Shown here: positions 1 to 6,132 of the stretch, in pieces
Layout: each line of letters begins with the position of its first letter
Position numbering within the stretch: position 1 is the first letter of the stretch
From: Gammaproteobacteria bacterium
GTDB lineage: Bacteria > Pseudomonadota > Gammaproteobacteria > Arenicellales > Poriferihabitantaceae
Direction of reading: 5' to 3'
NCBI GenBank assembly: GCA_009839585.1
Contig: VXPI01000139.1
Coordinates: forward strand, 1 to 7,334
DNA: 7,334 nucleotides
Position numbers and translations under genes: made by a program
Notes under the pieces: model-generated
The model's input: the letters and a program-made list of their open reading frames with translations, nothing else
The model's database searches: none
Told to the model about the DNA's origin: nothing

Positions 1-561
1 ATAGGAATTGTTTACTTGATTGTCCCAGATTTGCTGCATGCTTGAATGCTGGGTAGGATTGATGAAGCCACCACTCCCTTCCCGTCTGACAAAGTAAGAG
101 AAAAGCGAACGGAAGGAAGGCTTGAATTTCTCCTCGGCTTTTGCCGTGTCGAGGCCAAACCACTCCGCTCCAAGAATTTCACGCCAATTGGTATTGGATA
201 ACTCCAGGATTTCCGGGTTTTTCCTGGTCTTGGCCAATTCAAGCCAATTTTCCACCCGTCTGTCCACTCTTACCTTGCCCGGCGAAAATCCTGTTCGTTC
301 CACCGTGACTTCCTTGTTGCCTACATCCATCAGTATGTTGAAAGTATTTTCTCCGAGTGTTGCTGAACTGAAGATATTTCCCTTTCCGACCTGTCCCCCG
401 GTCAGGAAGTGAACAAGTTCAACAAGGCTTGTCTTTCCGGCTCCATTGCGAGACTGCCGTTCCGTAGCACCCTCGCTTTTGTCGGAAAGCAGTATGTTTA
501 GACCATTCTTGAAATCAAGGGACTTGAAGGATTCGAGGTTGCTGCTGATTCGCCGGATCAT
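1..561 (-). CDS. ABC-3C system ATPase, DUF2326-type, N-terminal part (runs off the window)
   Basis: The 187 codons from ATG 561 to the window edge are open, so this is the N-terminal part of a longer ABC/SMC-like ATPase. It starts MIRRISSNLESFKSLDFKNG and has a P-loop SRNGAGKTSLVEL at about residues 37-49, with Lys43-Thr44 as the nucleotide-binding pair. This opening is typical of DUF2326 proteins, the ATPase subunit of ABC three-component conflict systems, which are predicted to act on nucleoprotein or invading DNA in the cytoplasm. The start codon overlaps the stop of the upstream middle-component gene by 4 bases (ATGA), so translation is probably coupled. The Walker B and signature motifs lie outside the window, so I cannot tell whether the gene is intact. 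The family call is strong; the anti-phage role is inferred from the family. Confidence 0.85.
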   Translation of the reverse strand, partial: MIRRISSNLESFKSLDFKNGLNILLSDKSEGATERQSRNGAGKTSLVELVHFLTGGQVGKGNIFSSATLGENTFNILMDVGNKEVTVERTGFSPGKVRVDRRVENWLELAKTRKNPEILELSNTNWREILGAEWFGLDTAKAEEKFKPSFRSLFSYFVRREGSGGFINPTQHSSMQQIWDNQVNNSY

Positions 562-803
562 GCGTTCGACCTCATCACAACTCCTTGTTTCACATCAACC
601 GCGTCAATGATGTAGAGCATGTCGAGCGCCAAAATAAACCAGTCATAGTCGATAGGAGTATTTCGTGAGACAGACGATCTTCTGGATCTTACCCCATCCC
701 ATAAACGGGAAACCGTCATGGGTTCTCGGAGAATATCGAGTATCTCGGCACCAACACCAATAAGCGCTCTCTCAATGCGGACATGTTTCGTCGGCAGAAT
801 CAT
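558..803 (-). CDS. ABC-three component system middle component 6 (MC6)
   Basis: An 81-residue protein starting MILPTKHVRIERALIGVGAE, followed by a segment of the ILDILREPMTVSRLWD type and a C-terminal YDWFILALDMLYIIDAV stretch. These are the features I know from ABC-3C middle component 6, which links the DUF2326 ATPase to an effector. The length matches the family, and no catalytic residues are expected. The gene sits directly before the ATPase gene with a 4-base overlap, as in typical MC6-ATPase pairs. Its ATG follows directly on the TAA of a short upstream ORF (804-977), so it is probably translated by coupling from that frame. The gene looks intact. The effector expected upstream is not present as a full gene. 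Confidence 0.83.
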   Translation of the reverse strand: MILPTKHVRIERALIGVGAEILDILREPMTVSRLWDGVRSRRSSVSRNTPIDYDWFILALDMLYIIDAVDVKQGVVMRSNA

Positions 804-977
804 TTATCCACGGCTCTGTTCAGAGTCTTCAAAAATATCGCATTTGTCAAAAAAATAAATTATGACAGCCATCGCTGCAACCTGTCGTTTCGGTGATCCC
901 TCAAATCCGGCGAGTCCCTGTAATTGCCTGAATATGTGATCCGGACTCATGCACTGCAGGCACACATAATTGGGCAT
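804..977 (-). pseudogene. Short ORF, possible C-terminal remnant of the ABC-3C effector
   Basis: A 57-codon ORF from ATG 977 (or 48 codons from ATG 950) to TAA 804-806, abutting the MC6 start and in the same frame as MC6. The encoded end contains IFRQLQGLAGFEGSPKRQ followed by a helix-like AAMAVIIYFFDKCDIFEDS. Both position and sequence style suggest the last helices of an ABC-3C effector C-terminal domain: the effector gene normally precedes the middle component. The frame is open upstream only to a TGA at the end of the methyltransferase gene, so no effector body remains. A separate ATG at 1021, four bases past the methyltransferase stop, opens only 11 codons (MSFVKPTIVPR). It could instead be a small intact gene. 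The effector assignment is inference from context and general resemblance, not from an alignment. Confidence 0.4.
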
Positions 978-1024
978 GTGCTTTACTACCGGGGAACTAT
1001 AGTGGGTTTGACAAAAGACATGTC

Positions 1025-2101
1025 CTATTCATCTGAGAGCATGGATTGCGAATGGTTAGTGCCCACGCCGGCAATCAGGTTTCCAATTTCTTCGGCAAGA
1101 CGAACAGGAACCGCGTTTCCAATCCATTTGCCGATCTCGGCAAAGCGGTATTGCTCTCCTTGAGGCAGAAATTCATAACTATCCGGAAACGACTGCAAGA
1201 TGGCAGCTTCTCGAAGCGAAATCGCCCTGTCTTGATCTGGATGACCGAACCTGCCGCTTCCAAACCTAAAGCATTGCGTTGTCATGGTTGGAGACGGTTT
1301 GTCCCAGGACATGCGTCCATAGACCCCGGAGTATGTCATTCCGGATTCCCGCCTATGGCATCTGGCCCGCATTTCCACTGGCCAATCCCGCCATGTTCCT
1401 CCTTGTGTCGACTCTCGAATACGGGATAGATTTATATCCGTCAGCGATGCCGACACATGCAGAGAATCATCCGGGTCAGACATCCCGGCCTCAATTGGTT
1501 TAAGGTGCCCAATTGCCTGGCGAACGGTTGCAGCTTCCTTGCTTTGCGGTTTCAATGATTCTGGTCTGGAGTGTTTTGAAGCAACCAGAACTAGCCGCCG
1601 GCGCCTTTGTGGAATGCCGAATTGCTCGCACTTGACAATTGAACACTCAATGCGGTACCCGGCCTTTTCCAGAGTCTCGTAAAGCTCGCTGAATATTTTC
1701 CCTTCCTTGTAATTGACCAGCGATGGGACATTTTCCATGGTTACGAAGTCGGATTGGATCTCGGTTGCCAGCTGGCCGAACTCGCCCACCAGACTCCATT
1801 TGGGGTCTTCTTCCTTATACCGGTGTTTGTATGATGAAAACGGCTGACACGGTGCACAGCCGGCAAGAACAGAATATCCGTTACCCGTAAAGTGAGCCGA
1901 AACTTCCCTGGCTGTCAGGTCCGCAACATCGCGAACATAAAACCTTGCATGGTTGTTTTTCTCAAATGCATGCCTGCAACGGGTATCTGTGTCGTACCCA
2001 GCCACAATATTAAATCCAGCCCGCATCAGTCCATGGCTCAGCGCACCGATCCCACAGAACAGGTCTACGACTTCCCCATAAGTAGCCGAGTCATTTGGCA
2101 T
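1025..2101 (-). CDS. DNA (cytosine-5-)-methyltransferase, Dcm family
   Basis: A 358-residue C5-cytosine methyltransferase that transfers a methyl group from S-adenosylmethionine to cytosine in a specific DNA site. The conserved motifs are in order: SAM-binding DLFCGIG (residues 13-19), catalytic GCAPCQP (81-87, nucleophile Cys85), ENVP (123-126), QRRRR (165-169), REAAILQSFPD (297-307) and GNAVP (328-332). The recognition region lies about 180-290 and ends in a YGRMSWDKPSPTMTTQ stretch common in this family. Length is normal and all key residues are present, so it should be active. It lies between a 49-residue ORF (9 bases upstream, same frame) and the ABC-3C genes, all on the same strand. No cognate restriction endonuclease or Vsr gene is visible. 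The start is ATG 2101; the upstream GGTGGG is only a weak ribosome site. Confidence 0.93.
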   Translation of the reverse strand: MPNDSATYGEVVDLFCGIGALSHGLMRAGFNIVAGYDTDTRCRHAFEKNNHARFYVRDVADLTAREVSAHFTGNGYSVLAGCAPCQPFSSYKHRYKEEDPKWSLVGEFGQLATEIQSDFVTMENVPSLVNYKEGKIFSELYETLEKAGYRIECSIVKCEQFGIPQRRRRLVLVASKHSRPESLKPQSKEAATVRQAIGHLKPIEAGMSDPDDSLHVSASLTDINLSRIRESTQGGTWRDWPVEMRARCHRRESGMTYSGVYGRMSWDKPSPTMTTQCFRFGSGRFGHPDQDRAISLREAAILQSFPDSYEFLPQGEQYRFAEIGKWIGNAVPVRLAEEIGNLIAGVGTNHSQSMLSDE

Positions 2102-2110
2102 GTCGCTAAT

Positions 2111-2260
2111 TTACCCACCCGAAATCCAGCCGGTTTGCTTTGAAGCAGGATAACAGAACCGTTCACTACACCCTGGATGCCAGGTTTTTTCTTCACTATT
2201 TTTAGTCCTATTGACGCAATCTACTCCAAACTGCACATTCTCAAACTTAATCGGTTTCAT
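2111..2260 (-). CDS. Small ORF of 49 residues, function unknown
   Basis: Not recognised. It starts MKPIKFENVQFGVDC and ends YPASKQTGWISGG, with three cysteines (15, 31, 36), two tryptophans and a TWHPGC segment. Its ATG overlaps the recombinase stop in an ATGA, the usual mark of translational coupling. Its TAA is followed by three sense codons and then the methyltransferase ATG in the same frame, so it could be a detached N-terminal extension of that enzyme or a leader peptide controlling it. It may also be the remnant of a longer gene. No signal peptide or membrane segment is visible. The overlap on one side and 9-base gap on the other are the main support for it being translated. Confidence 0.4.
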   Translation of the reverse strand: MKPIKFENVQFGVDCVNRTKNSEEKTWHPGCSERFCYPASKQTGWISGG

Positions 2261-2814
2261 GATCTCTCCGCTTCCACATACTTGTAGAGCGTTGGCCTGG
2301 AGATGCCCATCATCTCGCAGATCTGCTGGACGGTATGCTGTTTCTCCTTGTAAAGCTTGACGACCAGATTCCGCCTGTCGGAATCGAGGGCACTGGGCCG
2401 TCCCCCAACACGCCCGCGGGCCCGGGCGGCCTGTAGCCCGGCATTAGTGCGCTCGCGGATCAGGTTCCGCTCGAACTCGGCCAGTGCCCCGAAGATGTGG
2501 AACACCAGCTTTCCGGTGCTCGAGGACGTGTCGATCGATTCATGGATGCTTGCAAAGGCAATCCCTCTGGATTCGAGCCGGCCAACCGTGTCGATCAGGT
2601 CCGTCAGCGATCGTCCCAGCCGGTCCAGCCTCCAGACTACCAGGGTATCGTCTTTCCGGACAAATTCCAGCGCTTCAGAGAGTCCTGGGCGGCCGGCCTT
2701 GGCACCGCTTGCACGGTCCTCGAAAACCCGCTCGCACCCGGCAGCGTGCAGGGCATCTGTCTGAAGAGAAAGATTTTGATCGCCTGTAGAGACTCTGGCA
2801 TAGCCGATTTTCAC
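2257..2814 (-). CDS. Serine recombinase (resolvase/invertase family)
   Basis: A 185-residue small serine recombinase of normal length. The N-terminal catalytic domain shows GYARVSTGDQN with nucleophile Ser9 and Arg7, and the active-site loop WRLDRLGRSL with Arg65 and Arg68. The long E-helix region FHIFGALAEFERNLIRERT follows at about 106-123. The C-terminal DNA-binding part has a GRPSAL hinge (about 138-143) and a helix-turn-helix at 160-181 (TVQQICEMMGISRPTLYKYV). The start is GTG 2814, needed to keep the conserved MKIGYARVST opening; AGGT 11 bases upstream is a weak ribosome site. Such enzymes resolve transposon cointegrates or invert DNA segments. No transposase is visible here. The gene overlaps the next ORF by 4 bases, unusual for a resolvase. 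The inverted repeat upstream may be its site. Confidence 0.92.
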   Translation of the reverse strand: MKIGYARVSTGDQNLSLQTDALHAAGCERVFEDRASGAKAGRPGLSEALEFVRKDDTLVVWRLDRLGRSLTDLIDTVGRLESRGIAFASIHESIDTSSSTGKLVFHIFGALAEFERNLIRERTNAGLQAARARGRVGGRPSALDSDRRNLVVKLYKEKQHTVQQICEMMGISRPTLYKYVEAERS

Positions 2815-2825
2815 GAGATTGACCT

Positions 2826-2896
2826 AAGTGTAAAGAAACTCGATGAGGATGGCCGGTATTTTAACATAGATTTCTTTACCGGGTTTCTTTACACTT
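2826..2896. repeat. Perfect 14-bp inverted repeat upstream of the recombinase (candidate res/inversion or operator site)
   Basis: AAGTGTAAAGAAAC at 2826-2839 is exactly inverted at 2883-2896, separated by 43 bases. Inside it is a second perfect pair, CCGGTA at 2853-2858 with TACCGG at 2877-2882. The core TTTCTTTAC also occurs a third time at 2871-2879, in direct orientation 13 bases from the right arm. The arrangement lies 12 bases from the recombinase start. Multiple inverted copies next to a serine recombinase gene suggest its own binding subsites, where it would act on DNA and repress its promoter. An mRNA hairpin or an unrelated operator are alternatives. Confidence 0.5.
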
Positions 2897-3102
2897 TTCT
2901 GGCTGTTTCAGGGATCCGGATTGCCCCAGTGAATCCCCGTCAAGAAAACGAGCGTTTTCCTGACTGCTGAAAAAACCCGCTGTTCTTCCGGATCTTCCCG
3001 GAATCGGCAAACGGGCAGTCCCCTGAGGACTGACGCTGCATGTTAAAGGGTTTGCAATACCGCGAAACGACATCAAGAACAGAATCCCGGGGAATTGACG
3101 GC
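2897..3102. other. Divergent intergenic region with short hairpins
   Basis: This stretch separates the leftward recombinase from the rightward methyltransferase-nuclease. I see three short inverted repeats: GAAAAC/GTTTTC at 2944-2959, TTCCGG/CCGGAA at 2986-3003, and CAGTCC/GGACTG at 3016-3032. The last encloses a GAGGA sequence that would serve as ribosome site for an ATG at 3040. I find no convincing sigma70 promoter for the plus-strand gene and no other gene. The hairpins could be regulatory or leftover element ends. Confidence 0.35.
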
Positions 3103-4398
3103 ATGGCCGAATGCAACATCCAGAATCGGACCATCTTCTGCCATGACAATCTGGATGTCTTGCAGGGCATCAATTCCGAGTGCATAGACCTGATCTATCT
3201 TGATCCGCCGTTCAACAAGAACAAGAAATTCGCCGCGCCCATCGGAAGCATTGCAGAAGGGGCAGGGTTCAAGGACATATTCCGGGAAGAGGACGTCAAG
3301 AGCGAATGGCTGACAACGATCCGGGAAGACCATCCCGAACTCTACCGCTACCTGAGCGGAATCATGGGCGTTGGCAAGAAATACAACTTCGCCTGTCTTG
3401 CGTACATGGCAATACGCCTGATCGAATGTCACCGGCTGCTGAAACCAGCCGGATCTATCTATCTGCACTGCGACCCGACCATGAGCCACTATCTGAAAAC
3501 AGCCATGGATTGCGTGTTCGGGGAGGAAGGCTTCCGGAATGAGATTGTCTGGTGCTATACCGGGCCGAGCAATGTGCGAAACCACTTTCCCAGAAAACAC
3601 GATGTCCTGCTGTTTTATGCAAATCGAAATTTTTCCTTTAACAGGGACGCTGTCCGAATTCCCTACAACGAGGAAACCATTGCCCGAAGAGGCAGGATCG
3701 AGGGCAGTCAAGGCATTATTTCCGAATCTGCTGAAACCCTGCAAAAACGCAGCAGGGAAACTGTAACGAGACTGTTTGGCGCTGGAAAGGTGCCGGAAGA
3801 CTGGTGGACAGACATACCGATTCTTACCAATCAATCGGAACGTACTGGCTATCCAACTCAGAAACCCCTGGATCTCATGAAGAGAATCATTAATTCAAGC
3901 TCGAATGAAGGGGACATGGTTCTGGATCCGTTCTGCGGCTGTGCCACAACATGCGTAGCTGCTGAAATGCTCGATCGCAGGTGGATGGGCATTGATGTTT
4001 CGTTCAAGGCCTATGAACTGGTAAAGCACCGGCTGGAAACGGGCGTGGCTGACCCGCATGACACGGTTTCACATGGAAAGGAAATCCACATGAGAACCAG
4101 TCCGCCAACGCGGACGGACCTGGGAGCTGGCTACCGGGAACAGAAGTTTGTCTACGTCATGTCCAACCCCAGGTATCCGGGAGAGTACAAGGTTGGAATT
4201 GCCAGTAACTGGCAATCGCGTCTCAATGCCTACCAGACATCCGATTCCGACCGGGGATACAGGATTGAATACAAGCTGGAAACCCCTTATTTTCGCGAGC
4301 TGGAAAAACACATCCATGATGCATTCCCCAACAAGCATGAATGGGTGGAGGGAGATTTAGAGGAAATCAAAAAGGAAATAAACAACTACAGGGGGTAA
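3103..4398 (+). CDS. Beta-class DNA methyltransferase fused to a GIY-YIG (T5orf172-like) nuclease domain
   Basis: From ATG 3103 the protein has 431 residues; an in-frame ATG at 3040 would add 21 residues that look unconserved. Counting from 3040: NRTIFCHDNLDVL at 29-41, catalytic DPPF at 55-58, a SIYLHCDPTMSHYLK segment at 139-153, YPTQKP at 271-276 and SAM-binding DPFCG at 296-300. The order DPPF before FxG marks a beta-class amino-methyltransferase (N6-adenine or N4-cytosine). After a linker with RTSPPTRTD (352-360), residues 369-436 form a T5orf172/GIY-YIG domain: KFVYVMSN, YKVGI, Arg394, Glu422 in FRELEKHIH and EWV. The fusion suggests a one-chain modification-restriction enzyme or a methylation-linked nuclease. 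GGGGA 9 bases before 3103 can serve as ribosome site. It stands alone, with a terminator directly downstream. Whether the nuclease cuts DNA is inferred. Confidence 0.88.
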   Translation: MAECNIQNRTIFCHDNLDVLQGINSECIDLIYLDPPFNKNKKFAAPIGSIAEGAGFKDIFREEDVKSEWLTTIREDHPELYRYLSGIMGVGKKYNFACLAYMAIRLIECHRLLKPAGSIYLHCDPTMSHYLKTAMDCVFGEEGFRNEIVWCYTGPSNVRNHFPRKHDVLLFYANRNFSFNRDAVRIPYNEETIARRGRIEGSQGIISESAETLQKRSRETVTRLFGAGKVPEDWWTDIPILTNQSERTGYPTQKPLDLMKRIINSSSNEGDMVLDPFCGCATTCVAAEMLDRRWMGIDVSFKAYELVKHRLETGVADPHDTVSHGKEIHMRTSPPTRTDLGAGYREQKFVYVMSNPRYPGEYKVGIASNWQSRLNAYQTSDSDRGYRIEYKLETPYFRELEKHIHDAFPNKHEWVEGDLEEIKKEINNYRG

Positions 4399-4423
4399 AG
4401 GAGCGAACCAGAAGAGAACATGA

Positions 4424-4449
4424 GCCGGCAGTCGGCATGCCGGCGTTTT
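4424..4449 (+). terminator. Rho-independent terminator after the methyltransferase-nuclease gene
   Basis: GCCGGCA (4424-4430) pairs perfectly with TGCCGGC (4438-4444) around a 7-base loop, followed by G and TTTT. It lies 25 bases after the plus-strand stop codon. The T run overlaps the last codon of the convergent WYL gene, so little separates the two units. Confidence 0.75.
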
Positions 4450-5359
4450 ACTGACACGCATATTTGCCGGAGCAGCCGGGTACCATGGCAAGGTTCTCTA
4501 CTCCATAGAGTGCCTGCCAGTTCCTGAGCCAGAGGTGGCGCCCCGGCTCCGGAAGGCTGTGGTCCTCGGAGCAGTCGACGTTCCAGAGACGGAGTATGTA
4601 GCCGGCAACGGCGGCCCGGATGTTGACATTCAGCACGCCGTCCTGCATGGCATAGTCGACTTCAACGGCTTCGTGATGCTGAACACTGGGGTGAGGCACG
4701 AGCTCCAGCTCCAGGATCCGGTTCCACTGGATATCCGATTCGCGGGTTTCGTGCTCCTCTACCGGAGTGTCGATGATCTCCGCCCGGGTGATGCGCGTGA
4801 CGATGAAGTTCTCGAATGCGGAACGGTTGCGGTCATAGCCCCGGACATGCCAGCGCACCCCGTTGTCGGCGAGCGCAAACGGGACAATTTCGCGGACGGT
4901 CCTGCCGTTGTCGAGAGAACAGTATTCTGCGTTCACCGCCCGGCCCTGATGTATGGCACGGGTCAGGACCGAAAGCGTTGGCGATGGCCGACTTTCCAGC
5001 CGAGATGCCGTCCTTTCGCACGGCAGCAGCGCACCGACCGGATCGATGCCGAAGCCGCTCGCCAGGGCAGCCAGGATCCGGTCGGACGAAGCATCGTACA
5101 GGGGCGAGAAAAGGTCCGAACGTTGATAGGTCTTGGCCGTGGTGTCGTAACGGATGTTGTCCGGCGCCCGTTGCCGGTACATGGCCAGATCCCGGGTGGC
5201 TGCCGCAGCCTGCATGCCGAAGCGCTCCATGAGGTCGTTGCGGGAGATGGTTCCCAGAAAGCAGATCCTGAAATCGATGTAGGCGAGACGCTCCTCTTGC
5301 GATTGCGACAGCATGACTTCCCGGCCGGTACCGGCGTTTCGGGGTGATGATGTCAACAT
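4448..5359 (-). CDS. WYL-domain transcriptional regulator (CapW/BrxR type)
   Basis: A 303-residue regulator. An N-terminal winged helix (ERLAYIDFRICFLGTISRND, then FGMQAAAATRDLAMYRQRAP) resembles that of CapW and BrxR. It is followed by the WYL domain (EYCSLDNGRTVREIVPFALA, then RWHVRGYD) and a C-terminal WCX-like dimerisation part. In this family the protein is a homodimeric repressor of adjacent anti-phage genes and is thought to sense a nucleic-acid or other ligand through the WYL domain. I chose ATG 5359 because AAGGAGG lies 6 bases upstream (5366-5372); an in-frame ATG at 5377 lies upstream of that ribosome site. No CBASS or BREX genes are in the window. The likely targets are its own promoter and the divergent unknown gene. 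Base composition is GC-richer than the ABC-3C block. Confidence 0.87.
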   Translation of the reverse strand: MLTSSPRNAGTGREVMLSQSQEERLAYIDFRICFLGTISRNDLMERFGMQAAAATRDLAMYRQRAPDNIRYDTTAKTYQRSDLFSPLYDASSDRILAALASGFGIDPVGALLPCERTASRLESRPSPTLSVLTRAIHQGRAVNAEYCSLDNGRTVREIVPFALADNGVRWHVRGYDRNRSAFENFIVTRITRAEIIDTPVEEHETRESDIQWNRILELELVPHPSVQHHEAVEVDYAMQDGVLNVNIRAAVAGYILRLWNVDCSEDHSLPEPGRHLWLRNWQALYGVENLAMVPGCSGKYACQ

Positions 5360-5365
5360 TTTCCG

Positions 5366-5372
5366 CCTCCTT
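5366..5372 (-). promoter_or_regulatory. Strong Shine-Dalgarno that fixes the WYL gene start
   Basis: The minus strand reads AAGGAGG here, 6 bases before ATG 5359. This is a full match to the 16S anti-SD and rules out the longer start at 5377. Confidence 0.8.
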
Positions 5373-5377
5373 TCCAT

Positions 5378-5413
5378 GATCTCATACTATAATCAAAATG
5401 ACTGCATGTGAGA
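5378..5413. promoter_or_regulatory. Divergent promoter region between the WYL regulator and the unknown gene
   Basis: ACTATAAT at 5386-5393 reads as a consensus -10 TATAAT on the plus strand (5388-5393) and as TATAGT on the minus strand (5386-5391). On the minus strand a partial -35, TTCTCA, lies 17 bases upstream. No good -35 is visible on the plus strand. Overlapping promoters would let one repressor control both directions, as expected for a self-regulating CapW/BrxR protein. I could not find a clean palindromic operator. Confidence 0.4.
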
Positions 5414-5881
5414 ATGATATTAAGCCATTACAGTGATAGCGTCAACATGTCCTTCAACAAGCATTCTCCTGGCGGTCATGTAGCCATGGCACTGATACTG
5501 CAGATGGACGGTGTCGTCCATGTGCTGGGGTCCATGGTCAGGCTGGGCATCCTGAAGCGACAGGATGCGGGCCGGGAGATTGATGCCTTGACGAGCAGAA
5601 TCCGGAGCATGATGACGAGTCCGGGTGCATGGGTTCCCACGGGCTGCTCGCGCCGTGACCTGGCGGAACGCAACGACACGGCAGTTGCCGCGGTCAAATG
5701 CCTGATGGGACGATCATTCATCGATCGGTCGCTGTTCAGTGACCCTGGGGAACTCTGTGATTATTTTGCGTGCTACGGGTACCGCCCGGAACATGCCCTG
5801 GTTGTGGGTCCGCAAACGCTGTCCGGGTATTCGGCCGGCAGGGAAACCGAAGGCCCCCTTCCGGGGGCCATCAGCCGCTGA
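5408..5881 (+). CDS. Hypothetical protein divergent from the WYL regulator, with a possible helix-turn-helix
   Basis: Not recognised. The ORF from GTG 5408 gives 157 residues; ATG 5414, 5447 and 5486 are other starts, none with a clear ribosome site. The N-terminal half is helical and methionine-rich (MALILQMDGVVHVLGSMVRL). Residues about 79-103 (GCSRRDLAERNDTAVAAVKC and on) look like a helix-turn-helix. The last residues (REGPLPGAISR-like end) are encoded by a GC-rich hairpin that belongs to the leftward phage-type unit. The natural C-terminus may therefore have been lost, with the frame running into foreign DNA around 5840. Its place across from a CapW/BrxR-like repressor suggests it is the regulated gene or a relic of a defence system. 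Function unknown; membership of a TniQ-like or excisionase-like group cannot be shown. Confidence 0.5.
   Translation: MRMILSHYSDSVNMSFNKHSPGGHVAMALILQMDGVVHVLGSMVRLGILKRQDAGREIDALTSRIRSMMTSPGAWVPTGCSRRDLAERNDTAVAAVKCLMGRSFIDRSLFSDPGELCDYFACYGYRPEHALVVGPQTLSGYSAGRETEGPLPGAISR
5852..5869 (-). terminator. Hairpin terminator for the leftward phage-like unit
   Basis: GGCCCCC (5852-5858) and GGGGGCC (5863-5869) form a perfect 7-bp stem with a TTCC loop (GGAA on the minus strand). On the minus strand it is followed by TTCGGTTT. It lies 25 bases past the holin-like stop codon. It shares its loop and flanks with the hairpin at 7289-7312. Confidence 0.65.
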
Positions 5882-5894
5882 CAGAAGCAGGGGG

Positions 5895-6098
5895 TCAGGG
5901 AGAACCTCCTCCCACCAGGGAGATCAGTCCCGCCCCGATGACGGTGAAGAAGGCCAGCATGATCGCAAGTCTCCAGGAAATGACCTGGAGCAGGCGGTCT
6001 TCGCCGGCTTTCACCTCGGTTTTGGTCGCCATCTCGGAACGAAGTTCCTTGATCTCGGAGACCAGCTCGCTGAACTTTGCGTTTGCATCGTTCTGCAT
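5895..6098 (-). CDS. Small membrane protein with coiled coil, holin/XhlA-like
   Basis: A 67-residue protein. Residues 1-35 are charged and helical (FSELVSEIKELRSEM), likely a short coiled coil. Residues 42-63 form one membrane helix (WRLAIMLAFFTVIGAGLISL), and a short GGGSP tail ends it. This layout matches XhlA-like and DUF1640-like phage accessory lysis or membrane proteins, but there is no diagnostic motif. I chose ATG 6098 because GAGG lies 5 bases upstream; the reading frame extends further but without support. It follows the adenine methylase gene on the same strand and is followed by a terminator, so it is probably the last gene of that transcript. It may be a holin, a holin accessory protein, or another small membrane protein. 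Confidence 0.6.
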   Translation of the reverse strand: MQNDANAKFSELVSEIKELRSEMATKTEVKAGEDRLLQVISWRLAIMLAFFTVIGAGLISLVGGGSP

Positions 6099-6110
6099 GT
6101 CTTCCTCGAT

Positions 6111-6132
6111 CCGGAAAAGCCATAGGCTCCCT
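6111..6132. repeat. 22-bp direct repeat, left copy
   Basis: Begins CCGGAAAAGCC and ends TAGGCTCCCT; it is identical to 7278-7299. In the right copy the sequence continues into a full hairpin, but here it stops at half a stem. The TAG of a 15-codon ORF lies across its right edge. It reads as a recombination scar or a copied terminator flank. Confidence 0.75.

Noticed and set aside
924..1163. A 79-codon plus-strand open frame over the effector-tail region
   Set aside because: More than half of it is antisense to the cytosine methyltransferase C-terminus, and it has no ribosome site; the minus strand fits the operon layout better.
2497..2970. A 157-codon plus-strand open frame covering the recombinase start
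   Set aside because: Mostly antisense to the recombinase; its extension into the intergenic repeats has no protein-like pattern.
3020..3068. CTGAGGA followed by GAAAC, recalling a hammerhead ribozyme core
   Set aside because: The bases that should form stem II between the two boxes are not complementary.
3073..3834. A 253-codon minus-strand open frame
   Set aside because: Antisense to the methyltransferase catalytic motifs (DPPF region), so a shadow.
4535..5347. A 270-codon plus-strand open frame
   Set aside because: Antisense to the WYL gene; no recognisable motif, while the minus strand has clear winged-helix and WYL sequence with a good ribosome site.
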